Shown here one piece after another: positions 1 through 5,294 of a stretch of 6,234 bases of DNA; positions within the stretch are counted from its first letter, which is position 1, and each line of letters opens with the position of its first letter. Origin of the DNA: Opitutaceae bacterium (GTDB lineage Bacteria > Verrucomicrobiota > Verrucomicrobiia > Opitutales > Opitutaceae); assembly GCA_031254955.1 (NCBI GenBank), contig JAIRTK010000418.1:1-6234 (forward strand), read 5' to 3'. Under the pieces are notes generated by a model that saw nothing but the letters and a program-made list of their open reading frames with translations, was not told the origin of the DNA and did no database searches. The position numbers and the translations under genes are program-made.

Positions 1-876
1 TCCCGTCGCGAAGCTGGCGGCGGCGATTTCGAGGATTTCGTTGGTGATGGCGGCTTGGCGGGCTTTGTTGTATTTGAGCGTGAGGTCGTCGAGGAGGTTG
101 GTGGCGTTGTCCTTGGCGGTCTTCATCGCGACCATGCGGGCGCTGTGCTCGGAGGCTTTGGCGGCGAGCGCGAGTTGGTGGATGGTGCGGTTGATGTAGA
201 AGGGGAGCAGGGCGTTGAGGACTTCGGCGGGGCCTGGCTCGAAGAGCATGTCGCGGGTGTCGGAGGGGGATTCGACGCCGGTCTGTTTTTTCAGGCGTTC
301 CACCATCGCGGCAAGATTGTCGAGCGGGAGGACGGGGGCGATGGAGGGTTGCTGGACGAGGGTGTTTTTGAAATGGGGGTAGATGACTTCGAGGGTGTCG
401 ATGACGCCGTCGAGGTAGTGTTTGACCAGAAATTCGATGATGACGCGGACTTCGGCGAAGGTGACGCGGTCGCTGATGATGAAGTCGGCGAGGAGGTCGC
501 GTCCGGTGCGGGCGAGGTATTGGGCGCCTTTGCGGCCGACGGCGACAAACTTGGCGGGGGTCTGGATGTCGGCGATGAGGCGGAAGAGGTTGGAGTTGAG
601 CGGGCCGCAGAGGCCTTTGTCGGTGGTGAGCAGGAGGATGCCGCGGGTTTTGATTTCGCGGCGGATGAGGAAGGGGTGGAGGTTGTCCTTGTCTTCCACG
701 CGGTGCGCGAGGCTGGCAAGCATGGTGGCGAGGAGGCGGGCGTAGGGGCGTCCGGCCACCGCGGCTTGTTGCGCTTTTTTCATTTTCGAGGAGGCGACGA
801 GTTCCATCGCCTTGGTGATCTGGCGGGTGTTTTTGACGGATTTGATCCGGCGGCGGATGTCTCGGGTGGAGGGCAT
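1..876 (-). CDS. atpG: ATP synthase F1 subunit gamma, 3' end cut by window edge
   Basis: Gamma is the central rotor shaft of F1: it turns inside the alpha/beta hexamer and links the c-ring to catalysis on the cytoplasmic side of the membrane. Reading from the ATG at 876 gives 292 codons with no stop before the window edge. The N-terminus (MPSTRDIRRRIKSVKNTRQI, then TKAMELVASSKMKKAQ, about residues 1-36) is the classic gamma N-terminal helix. A TDKGLCGPLN segment at about 85-94 matches the conserved (S/T)D(R/K)GLCG motif, and the C-terminal helix (RMVAMKTAKDNATNLLDDL, about 247-265, then YNKARQAAITNEILEI) is also typical. Family members run to about 285-300 residues, so only a few codons should be missing. 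The gene starts 52 nt after atpA. The ATG has no Shine-Dalgarno sequence (CCCGACAAACCC precedes it). Identity is firm; the stop codon is not seen. Confidence 0.97.
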   Translation of the reverse strand, partial: MPSTRDIRRRIKSVKNTRQITKAMELVASSKMKKAQQAAVAGRPYARLLATMLASLAHRVEDKDNLHPFLIRREIKTRGILLLTTDKGLCGPLNSNLFRLIADIQTPAKFVAVGRKGAQYLARTGRDLLADFIISDRVTFAEVRVIIEFLVKHYLDGVIDTLEVIYPHFKNTLVQQPSIAPVLPLDNLAAMVERLKKQTGVESPSDTRDMLFEPGPAEVLNALLPFYINRTIHQLALAAKASEHSARMVAMKTAKDNATNLLDDLTLKYNKARQAAITNEILEIAAASFATG

Positions 877-928
877 GGGTTTGTCGGGCCGGGCGGGCTG
901 CTGGTTGGCGGGCCGGGCTGGTTTTTTA

Positions 929-2455
929 TCAGGTTTTGGGTTGCGTGGTTTTCCACTCGTCGGCGGCGGTCTTGAGTCTGGCTTCGGTGGTGGCGTCGAG
1001 TTTGGCTTGGGTGCGGATTTCGTCCAGGAGCGCGGTCTGGCGCGCGGTGAAGAATTTGCGGAGGCTGGCGGCGGCGGGGGCGACGGTTTTTAATGCGAGG
1101 TCGTCGTAATAGCCGTTTTGCATGGCCCAGAGGGTGACGACTTGTTGTTCGATGGGGATCGGCGCGGCGGCGGGTTGTTTGAAGAGTTCGACGATGCGGG
1201 AGCCGCGGTCGAGTTGGGCTTTGGTGCGGGCGTCGAGGTCGGAGCCGAATTGGGCGAAGGCGGCGAGTTCGCGGAATTGGGCGAGTTCGCCTTTGAGTTT
1301 TCCGCCGACTTGTTTGGTGGCTTTGATTTGGGCGGCGGAGCCGACGCGGGAGACGGAGAGGCCGACGGAGACGGCGGGGCGGGTGCCTTGGTTGAAGAGG
1401 TCGGTTTCGAGGAAGATTTGGCCGTCGGTGATGGAGATGATGTTGGTGGGGATGTAGGCGGAGACGTCGCCGGCTTGGGTTTCGACGATGGGGAGGGCGG
1501 TGAGGGAGCCTTTGCCGTCGAGGCGGGCGGCGCGTTCGAGGAGGCGGGAGTGGAGGTAAAAAACGTCGCCGGGATAGGCTTCGCGGCCGGAGGGGCGTTT
1601 CAGGATGAGGCAGATTTGGCGGTAGGCGACGGCGTGCTTGGAGAGGTCGTCATAGACGATGAGGGCGTCCATGTCGTTTTCCATGAACCATTCGCCCATC
1701 GCGGCGCCGGCGTAGGGGGCGATGTATTGGTTGGCGGGGTTGTCGGCGGCGGGGGCGGCGACGATGATGGTGTAGTCGAGCGCGCCGGCGGCTTCGAGGG
1801 TGGAGAGGGTGCGGACGATGTTGGAGTTTTTCTGGCCGACGGCGACGTAGATGGAGTAAACGGGGCGGAATTTCGGGTCGCCGGAGGCGAGGCCGATTTT
1901 GTTGATTTTGGCTTGGTTGATGATGGTGTCGATGGCGATGGCGGTTTTGCCGGTGCCGCGGTCGCCGATGATGAGTTCGCGCTGGCCGCGTCCGATGGGA
2001 ATCATGGAGTCGATGGCCATGATGCCGGTGAAGAGGGCTTGGGAGACGGACTTGCGGGCGATGATGCCGGGGGCGATGCGTTCGACGGGATAGGTTTCTT
2101 TGGCGTCGAGGGGGCCTTTGCCGTCAACGGGGTTGCCGAGGGCGTCGACGACGCGGCCGAGGAGGGTTTTGCCGACGGGGACGGAGAGGAGGCGTCCGGT
2201 GGTCTGGACTTCGTCGCCTTCTTTGAGTTGGGAAATGTCGCCGAGGACAATGGTGCCGACTTCGGTTTCGCCGAGGTTGAGGGCGATGCCGATGGCGCCG
2301 CCGGGGAAGCGCACCATTTCGTTATACATGACAGCGGAGAGGCCGTCGATGGTGGCGACGCCGTCGGCGACGGCGCGAATCGTCCCCGTGTTGCGTTTGG
2401 TCGCGCGGGTGCTGAGTTGGGTTATTTGTGCCTCGATTTGTTCAATGATGCTCAT
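929..2455 (-). CDS. atpA: ATP synthase F1 subunit alpha
   Basis: Alpha is the regulatory, non-catalytic nucleotide-binding subunit that alternates with beta in the F1 head. The 508-residue product is of normal family length. Visible motifs are the Walker A loop GDRGTGKT (about 164-171), the Walker B strand ALIVYDD (about 264-270), the signature [20 protein letters not shown] (about 290-309), and [13 protein letters not shown] (about 364-376), whose Arg370 corresponds to the arginine finger that reaches into the beta catalytic site. The N-terminal helix ([10 protein letters not shown]) that docks on delta is present. Between Walker A and the IYVAVGQK strand, residues about 181-200 are longer than in E. 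coli alpha by roughly a dozen residues. The ATG at 2455 has no Shine-Dalgarno sequence (TCGAATCGCCCGCC precedes it). It is separated from atpH by 341 nt, much more than the other gaps in this operon, and from atpG by 52 nt. Confidence 0.99.
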   Translation of the reverse strand: MSIIEQIEAQITQLSTRATKRNTGTIRAVADGVATIDGLSAVMYNEMVRFPGGAIGIALNLGETEVGTIVLGDISQLKEGDEVQTTGRLLSVPVGKTLLGRVVDALGNPVDGKGPLDAKETYPVERIAPGIIARKSVSQALFTGIMAIDSMIPIGRGQRELIIGDRGTGKTAIAIDTIINQAKINKIGLASGDPKFRPVYSIYVAVGQKNSNIVRTLSTLEAAGALDYTIIVAAPAADNPANQYIAPYAGAAMGEWFMENDMDALIVYDDLSKHAVAYRQICLILKRPSGREAYPGDVFYLHSRLLERAARLDGKGSLTALPIVETQAGDVSAYIPTNIISITDGQIFLETDLFNQGTRPAVSVGLSVSRVGSAAQIKATKQVGGKLKGELAQFRELAAFAQFGSDLDARTKAQLDRGSRIVELFKQPAAAPIPIEQQVVTLWAMQNGYYDDLALKTVAPAAASLRKFFTARQTALLDEIRTQAKLDATTEARLKTAADEWKTTQPKT

Positions 2456-2536
2456 GGCGGGCGATTCGAATGTGGAATATAAAATGAGAAATGTATAATG
2501 TGGACGCGGCGGGCGGTTGGCGTGAACAGCGGTTAA
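2456..2536 (-). promoter_or_regulatory. Leader between the gene remnant and atpA
   Basis: These 81 nt lead into atpA. The gene-proximal part (about 2468-2500) is an AT-rich island with TATA-like stretches (TATACAT, TTATATTCC) in an otherwise GC-rich context. No Shine-Dalgarno sequence, convincing sigma70 promoter with correct spacing, or hairpin was found. It may act as an unstructured translation-initiation region for atpA or hold a weak internal promoter; neither is shown by the sequence. Confidence 0.25.
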
Positions 2537-2776
2537 TTATCCTCGGATTTCTCCGGGTTTCTGCGGGGGTTTTTCTTTGCGCGGCGAATGAGGGTGATAA
2601 TTGCCGCGTCCGAAGTCGGCTTCGCTATAGTTGGCGCCGAGCGAGGTCCCTGCACGCAACATGTGCATTCCCGGCGGCTGCGCCAGTTTTGTGTTGGGGA
2701 GGGTGTCGGAGAGCGCAATCGCGCGATGTCCGTATTGATAGGTTCGTTCCGGAAGATTTTTTTTATCATTCCTCAT
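2537..2776 (-). pseudogene. Degraded four-helix-bundle (S23/IVP-like) protein gene
   Basis: The open frame encodes 79 residues from the ATG at 2776. The start (MRNDKKN) and the stretch MLRAGTSLGANYSEA (about 39-53) match the pattern of the four-helix-bundle family known from 23S rRNA intervening sequences and as lone intergenic genes, whose usual core is like QLLRSGTSIGANxxEA. Intact members are about 115-130 residues and continue with a helix like ADFIxKLxIALKEAxET. Here the frame instead becomes Pro/Lys/Arg-rich (HPHSPRKEKPPQKP) and stops, and the other two frames do not restore the family pattern, so about the last third is lost or replaced. The start was chosen because AGGGA lies 7 nt upstream, the only good ribosome binding site in the window. 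An in-frame ATG at 2797 overlaps the atpH stop (TAATG). It interrupts the atpH-atpA junction on the same strand. The family's role is not well defined; any function here is doubtful. Confidence 0.6.
2541..2570. repeat. Three imperfect 10-nt direct repeats
   Basis: Reading the plus strand, CCTCGGATTT, CTCCGGGTTT and CTGCGGGGGT follow one another as imperfect copies of one decamer, directly next to TTAATTATC. The array overlaps the end of the four-helix-bundle remnant, where its reading frame no longer resembles the family. Short periodic runs of this kind (TCCG/GCGG plus AAA or TTAACC) often flank lone four-helix-bundle genes as I recall them, so this may be the 3' flank of the inserted cassette. 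The last point is inference. Confidence 0.4.
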
Positions 2777-2796
2777 TATATATTCCCTTTTTTTCA

Positions 2797-3198
2797 TTAG
2801 CCTTCGCGGGCGGCGAGTCCGGCGAGGCGGGCGGAGACGGAGGTGTCGTAGAGGTCGTCGCCGACGCGGACGCGGATGCCGGCGAGGAGCGCGGGGTTGG
2901 GTTTCGCGGAGGGCGCGATGGGGCGTCCGTAGCGGGCCGTCATCGCGGCGGCGATGGTCTGGATGGTGGCGGCGGAGACCGGGCCGGCGTGTTCGATGCG
3001 GGCTTCGCCGCGGGCGAGCGCGGTGGCGACGAGGGCGCGAAAGGCTTTGAGGGTGGGGAGGTGGCGGCGCGGCGGGGGATTTTTTTCGAGGCAGGCGAGG
3101 ATGCCCGTCACGCGTTCAGGGGAGACGCGTCCGTCCGCCGCGAGGCTGAGGGTGTATAATTGGCGGGCGAGCTGGCGGGATGCTTTGTCGGGTTTCAT
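2797..3198 (-). CDS. atpH: ATP synthase F1 subunit delta, short form
   Basis: Delta (OSCP homologue) caps the F1 head and ties the alpha N-termini to the peripheral b stalk. The 133-residue product is clearly shorter than the usual 175-185. The C-terminal part is typical: VSAATIQTIAAAMTARYGRPI (about 74-94) followed by PALLAGIRVRVGDDLYDTSV (about 102-121) and SARLAGL, matching the family pattern (S/L)xGGhxhxhGDxhhDxSVxxRLxxL. The N-terminal part (RQLARQLYTLSLAADGRVSP, then a Pro/Arg-rich ENPPPRRHLP-like turn near 38-47) is much abbreviated compared with the six-helix bundle of about 105 residues in E. coli. The upstream 76 nt are low-complexity G/C and offer no extra coding sequence in frame, so truncation by a wrong start is unlikely. 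Position between atpF and atpA supports the call. No Shine-Dalgarno sequence precedes the ATG at 3198. The TAA stop overlaps an ATG of the following remnant. Confidence 0.9.
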   Translation of the reverse strand: MKPDKASRQLARQLYTLSLAADGRVSPERVTGILACLEKNPPPRRHLPTLKAFRALVATALARGEARIEHAGPVSAATIQTIAAAMTARYGRPIAPSAKPNPALLAGIRVRVGDDLYDTSVSARLAGLAAREG

Positions 3199-3274
3199 CG
3201 GCGGGAGCGGCGGGCGGGAGGCGGCGGTCGGTCGGCGGGCGGCGGGAGGCGGGAGGGCGGCGGGAGGGCGTGGC
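3199..3274. repeat. G/C-only low-complexity spacer with 10-nt iterations and G4 motif
   Basis: The atpF-atpH spacer is almost entirely G and C on each strand. The plus strand contains five copies of CGGCGGG(A/C)GG or a one-base variant, starting at 3199, 3208, 3233, 3240 and 3258. From 3237 to 3268 there are six GGG runs separated by 4, 4, 1, 4 and 1 nt, which fits the standard G-quadruplex pattern. Because the genes are on the minus strand, the G-rich strand is the transcription template and the mRNA is C-rich (repeated CCTCCCGCCG). Any effect on expression is inference. Confidence 0.7.
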
Positions 3275-3823
3275 TCAGTTTTTGATGAGTTCCCGCGACG
3301 CGGCTTCGTTGTAGGAGGCGCGGTCGGCGTCGGTGAGTTGTTTGGCGAGGACGCGTTCGGTGGTGGCGACGACGAGGCGGGCGATTTCGTGGCGGGCGTC
3401 GGCGAGCATTTTTTTGTGTTCGAGTTCGACGGCTTGCCGGGCCTTGGCGAGGATGTCGCCGGCTTTTTCGATGGCTTCTTTTTGCTGGGCGTCGGCGAAT
3501 GTTTTCGCGGATTGCTGGGCGTCGGCCATGATTTGCCGGGCCTTGAGCGAGGCGTCCCGGAAGATTTCCTCGCCGCGGGCTTGGGCGGCGGCGAGTTCGG
3601 CTTTCATTTTTTCGGCGTAGTCGAGGCCGTCGGCGATTTTTTTCTGGCGTTCGGCCATGGTGTTGATGGCCGGCTTGATGCCGAATTTGTATAAAACCGC
3701 GAAAAGAATCAGGAAGCTGATCATCTGCACGATGATGGCTTTCGGTTCGATTCCGAGTTTTTCCACGATGCCGCCGGAGTGGGTCGCGGCGGTCGCGGCG
3801 GCAAGGATGATGGTGTTTGGCAT
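3275..3823 (-). CDS. atpF: ATP synthase F0 subunit b
   Basis: Subunit b forms the peripheral stalk that holds F1 against rotation; its N-terminus anchors in the membrane beside subunit a and its C-terminus contacts delta. The 182-residue product has one hydrophobic segment (about 28-47, containing IIVQMISFLILFAVLYKFGI) followed by the typical KPAI turn. A long Ala/Glu/Lys/Gln-rich helical region follows (about 52-165: AERQKKIADGLDYAEKMKAE, then many AKARQ/ADAQQ-type segments) suited to a right-handed coiled coil. About 27 residues precede the membrane segment, a little longer than in E. coli b. Only one b gene is present, so a b2 homodimer is expected rather than the b/b' pair of phototrophs. 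The ATG at 3823 lacks a Shine-Dalgarno sequence (CCGCCAAAACTC precedes it). Gaps are 87 nt from atpE and 76 nt to atpH. Confidence 0.96.
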   Translation of the reverse strand: MPNTIILAAATAATHSGGIVEKLGIEPKAIIVQMISFLILFAVLYKFGIKPAINTMAERQKKIADGLDYAEKMKAELAAAQARGEEIFRDASLKARQIMADAQQSAKTFADAQQKEAIEKAGDILAKARQAVELEHKKMLADARHEIARLVVATTERVLAKQLTDADRASYNEAASRELIKN

Positions 3824-3855
3824 GAGTTTTGGCGGGTGCGCTGCGCGGGTGTGGC

Positions 3856-3889
3856 AGGCCGGGGCCTTGGCGGGCGGGGAAAGCCCCGC
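3856..3889 (-). promoter_or_regulatory. Two GC-rich hairpins in the atpE-atpF spacer
   Basis: The 87-nt spacer holds a perfect 6-bp inverted repeat with a 4-nt loop (GCGGGG-AAAG-CCCCGC on the plus strand, 3874-3889). Next to it is an AGGCC/GGCCT inverted repeat (3856-3867). Neither is followed by a T-run on the minus strand, so an intrinsic terminator is unlikely. Placed just after the c-subunit gene, which must be made in excess over b and a, they could protect the atpE 3' end or mark a processing point. That role is inference; the inverted repeats are seen directly. Confidence 0.4.
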
Positions 3890-3910
3890 GCCGGCAGGGC
3901 GGCCCGGTGA

Positions 3911-4132
3911 TCAGGAGAGGATCAGCGAGAGGATGCCGAGGCCTTCGGCCAGCGCCATGGCGATGATGGCTTGGACGAGGATTTTGCCGGACGCGCCGGG
4001 GTTGCGTCCGACGGCTTCGGCGGCCTTGTTCCCGATGAGTCCGACGCCGATGGCGGCGCCGAGCAGGCCGAGCGCGCTGGTGATGTTGCCGGTGATGCCG
4101 GCGGTGGTGGCTTGAGCGAGGATTTCGTTCAT
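3911..4132 (-). CDS. atpE: ATP synthase F0 subunit c
   Basis: Subunit c is the two-helix protein that assembles into the rotating membrane ring and carries the ion. The 73-residue product has helix 1 (about 14-38) with the small-residue packing pattern GAAIGVGLIG (25-34), a polar loop RNP (43-45, versus the more usual RQP), and helix 2 (about 50-72) with the ion-binding Glu63 in MALAEGLGILSL. Counting from the loop, Glu63 lies 20 residues after Arg43, exactly as Glu65 does in the Na+-binding c subunit of Ilyobacter. The partner positions there, Gln32 and Ser66, are Val30 and Gly64 here, so proton coupling is expected. No cleavable signal is needed or seen. The ATG at 4132 has no Shine-Dalgarno sequence but follows a 30-nt stretch without G. 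It lies 83 nt after atpB. Confidence 0.98.
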   Translation of the reverse strand: MNEILAQATTAGITGNITSALGLLGAAIGVGLIGNKAAEAVGRNPGASGKILVQAIIAMALAEGLGILSLILS

Positions 4133-4162
4133 GGTGATGTGTATTTTGGTGGTTGGAGTTGT
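4133..4162 (-). promoter_or_regulatory. G-free A/C-rich leader directly upstream of atpE
   Basis: On the coding strand these 30 nt contain no G at all and are rich in A and C (ending CCAAAATACACATCACC before the ATG). Such a stretch cannot form a stable stem on its own and has no Shine-Dalgarno sequence. The atpE gene of E. coli is known to have an unstructured upstream translational enhancer that supports high c-subunit synthesis. An analogous role here is inference. Confidence 0.4.
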
Positions 4163-4215
4163 CGCCGTGCGCGCGAGTTGGGCACGCTCCCGGCGGCAAA
4201 GTGTGCGGATGGGTG

Positions 4216-5100
4216 CTAGCGGGCGCGCGGGATGGGCGCGGGGGATTTGTGGTCGTCAGGCCCCGCGCCGTGCCCGCCGTCCTCGTGGTTGCAGATGAGG
4301 CCGATGTAGGTGGCGCTCAGGAGCGTGAACACGAGGGCCTGGATGAGGCCGACAAGCATTTCCATGAAATAGAACAGAAAGAAGTAACCGGTGCCGTGCA
4401 GGAGGCTTTCGCCGCCGAAGACGTTGCCGAAGAGGCGCACGGAAAGCGTGACGGGGCGGATTGCCACCGAGAAGACCTCGATCAGGCCGACCAGCAGAAA
4501 GATGACGCCGAGCATATAATAGAGCGCGCGCGGCGTTTCCTTTTTGTCGGCCTTGTTGCCGAACCAGTCATGGAGGACGGCTCGCGGCCCGGCGTATTTG
4601 AAAATGACCAGCAAAAATGCGACGAAGGACACGATCGCCAGCGCGGCGGTGCCATTGAAGTCGGCGGTAAAGGGGCGGACAAACGGGACCATGTGCCCGT
4701 CTTTCTCGATGCCCACGGTCCCGACTCCGGGCAAAAGCCCCATCCAGTTTTGCAACAGGATGAAAAGAAAGAACGTGGCCAGCAGCGGAAAAATCGCGGG
4801 GAAGGCTTTTTTCCCGACGATAGGCTCCAGCAGCCCGCGCAACCCCTCAAGCAACGCCTCGAAAACCGCCTGCGCCCTGCCGGGGATGACGCGCGGGTTT
4901 CGCAGCAACGCAACCACGCCCAGGATAAGGACCAGCGACACCGCCCAGCCTGTCGCCATGCTGTTGGTAATGGCCCAGCCGCCGCCGAAATCCAGCAGCG
5001 GCACGGCATGGGATGAAACGCCTTCCCCGGACGCGAAACCAGATGTTGCAAACAAGCAGGAGAGCGTGGTCAGCAGAATGGGTCTTTTACCTCGTATCAT
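4216..5100 (-). CDS. atpB: ATP synthase F0 subunit a
   Basis: Subunit a provides the two ion half-channels next to the c-ring. From the ATG at 5100 the product is 294 residues. The C-terminal core carries the hallmark LSVRLFGNVFGGE (about 219-231): Arg222 aligns with the essential E. coli Arg210 and Glu231 with Glu219. Gln254 in GLIQALVFTLLSATYIG (about 251-267) aligns with Gln252. Other membrane segments are near 52-66, 103-123, 154-169 and 194-213. The N-terminus (MIRGKRPILLTTLSCLFATS, then GFASGEG) looks like a cleavable signal peptide with a possible cut after GFA (residue 23). The tail after the last helix is His/Asp-rich (HEDGGHGAGPDDH). An upstream in-frame GTG at 5181 would add 27 residues that spoil the signal sequence, so 5100 is preferred. 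No Shine-Dalgarno sequence is visible. First gene of the atp operon, 194 nt after trmB. Confidence 0.96.
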   Translation of the reverse strand: MIRGKRPILLTTLSCLFATSGFASGEGVSSHAVPLLDFGGGWAITNSMATGWAVSLVLILGVVALLRNPRVIPGRAQAVFEALLEGLRGLLEPIVGKKAFPAIFPLLATFFLFILLQNWMGLLPGVGTVGIEKDGHMVPFVRPFTADFNGTAALAIVSFVAFLLVIFKYAGPRAVLHDWFGNKADKKETPRALYYMLGVIFLLVGLIEVFSVAIRPVTLSVRLFGNVFGGESLLHGTGYFFLFYFMEMLVGLIQALVFTLLSATYIGLICNHEDGGHGAGPDDHKSPAPIPRAR

Positions 5101-5208
5101 GGTGCGAAGATGCGCGGGCAGGAAAGGTCGATGTAAGAGAGGGTGACGACGCGGGCAACTATCCGTTCCCGCATCAATCACAGAAATAAAAAGTGCTTAT
5201 GTCCGGCA

Positions 5209-5221
5209 GTAAAGCCTTTAC
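5209..5221. promoter_or_regulatory. 13-bp perfect dyad in the atpB upstream region
   Basis: GTAAAG-C-CTTTAC is a perfect 6-bp inverted repeat around one central base. It sits between CCGG at 5203-5206 and a second CCGG at 5221-5224, giving an imperfect 22-bp palindrome. The one-base centre is too small for an RNA hairpin loop, which suits a DNA-binding dimer better than a terminator. It lies about 110 nt before the atpB start and downstream of the proposed promoter. No regulator is identified; chance is possible. Confidence 0.3.
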
Positions 5222-5260
5222 CGGCGGGTTTCCGTTTTTGAACGCCATTTTTAACTTATT

Positions 5261-5288
5261 TTCATACAAACGAATAAAAAATATTCAA
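5261..5288 (-). promoter_or_regulatory. Candidate sigma70-type promoter of the atp operon
   Basis: In the AT-rich trmB-atpB gap the minus strand has TTGAAT (5288-5283) and TATGAA (5266-5261) separated by 16 nt; each matches the -35 and -10 consensus at four of six positions. A GAATA/TATTC inverted repeat (5272-5286) overlaps the -35 side. A transcript from here would have a leader of about 150 nt before atpB. No terminator separates it from trmB, so read-through is also possible. Confidence 0.3.
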
Positions 5289-5294
5289 ATCCGC

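Noticed and set aside
55..975. A 306-residue plus-strand open frame
   Set aside because: Antisense to atpG with the same codon-bias explanation and the same Gly/Glu/Asp-rich composition.
1118..2482. A 454-residue plus-strand open frame, Gly/Asp/Val-rich
   Set aside because: It lies wholly antisense to atpA. C-ending codons on the minus strand read as G-starting codons on the plus strand, which removes stops; the protein is low-complexity with no domain.
2541..2570. CRISPR array
   Set aside because: Units are only about 10 nt, imperfect and without spacers.
3195..4199. A 334-residue Arg/His-rich minus-strand frame
   Set aside because: It overlaps atpE and atpF in a different frame; composition is typical of a frame-shifted reading of GC-rich genes.
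4163..4200. Hairpin CGTGC/GCACG in the atpB-atpE spacer
   Set aside because: Only 5 bp with an 11-nt loop in GC-rich DNA; too weak to list as a feature.
5101..5181. GTG at 5181 as the atpB start
   Set aside because: It adds 27 residues that are Pro/His/Arg-rich and would bury the signal-peptide-like N-terminus; the ATG at 5100 gives a normal subunit a.
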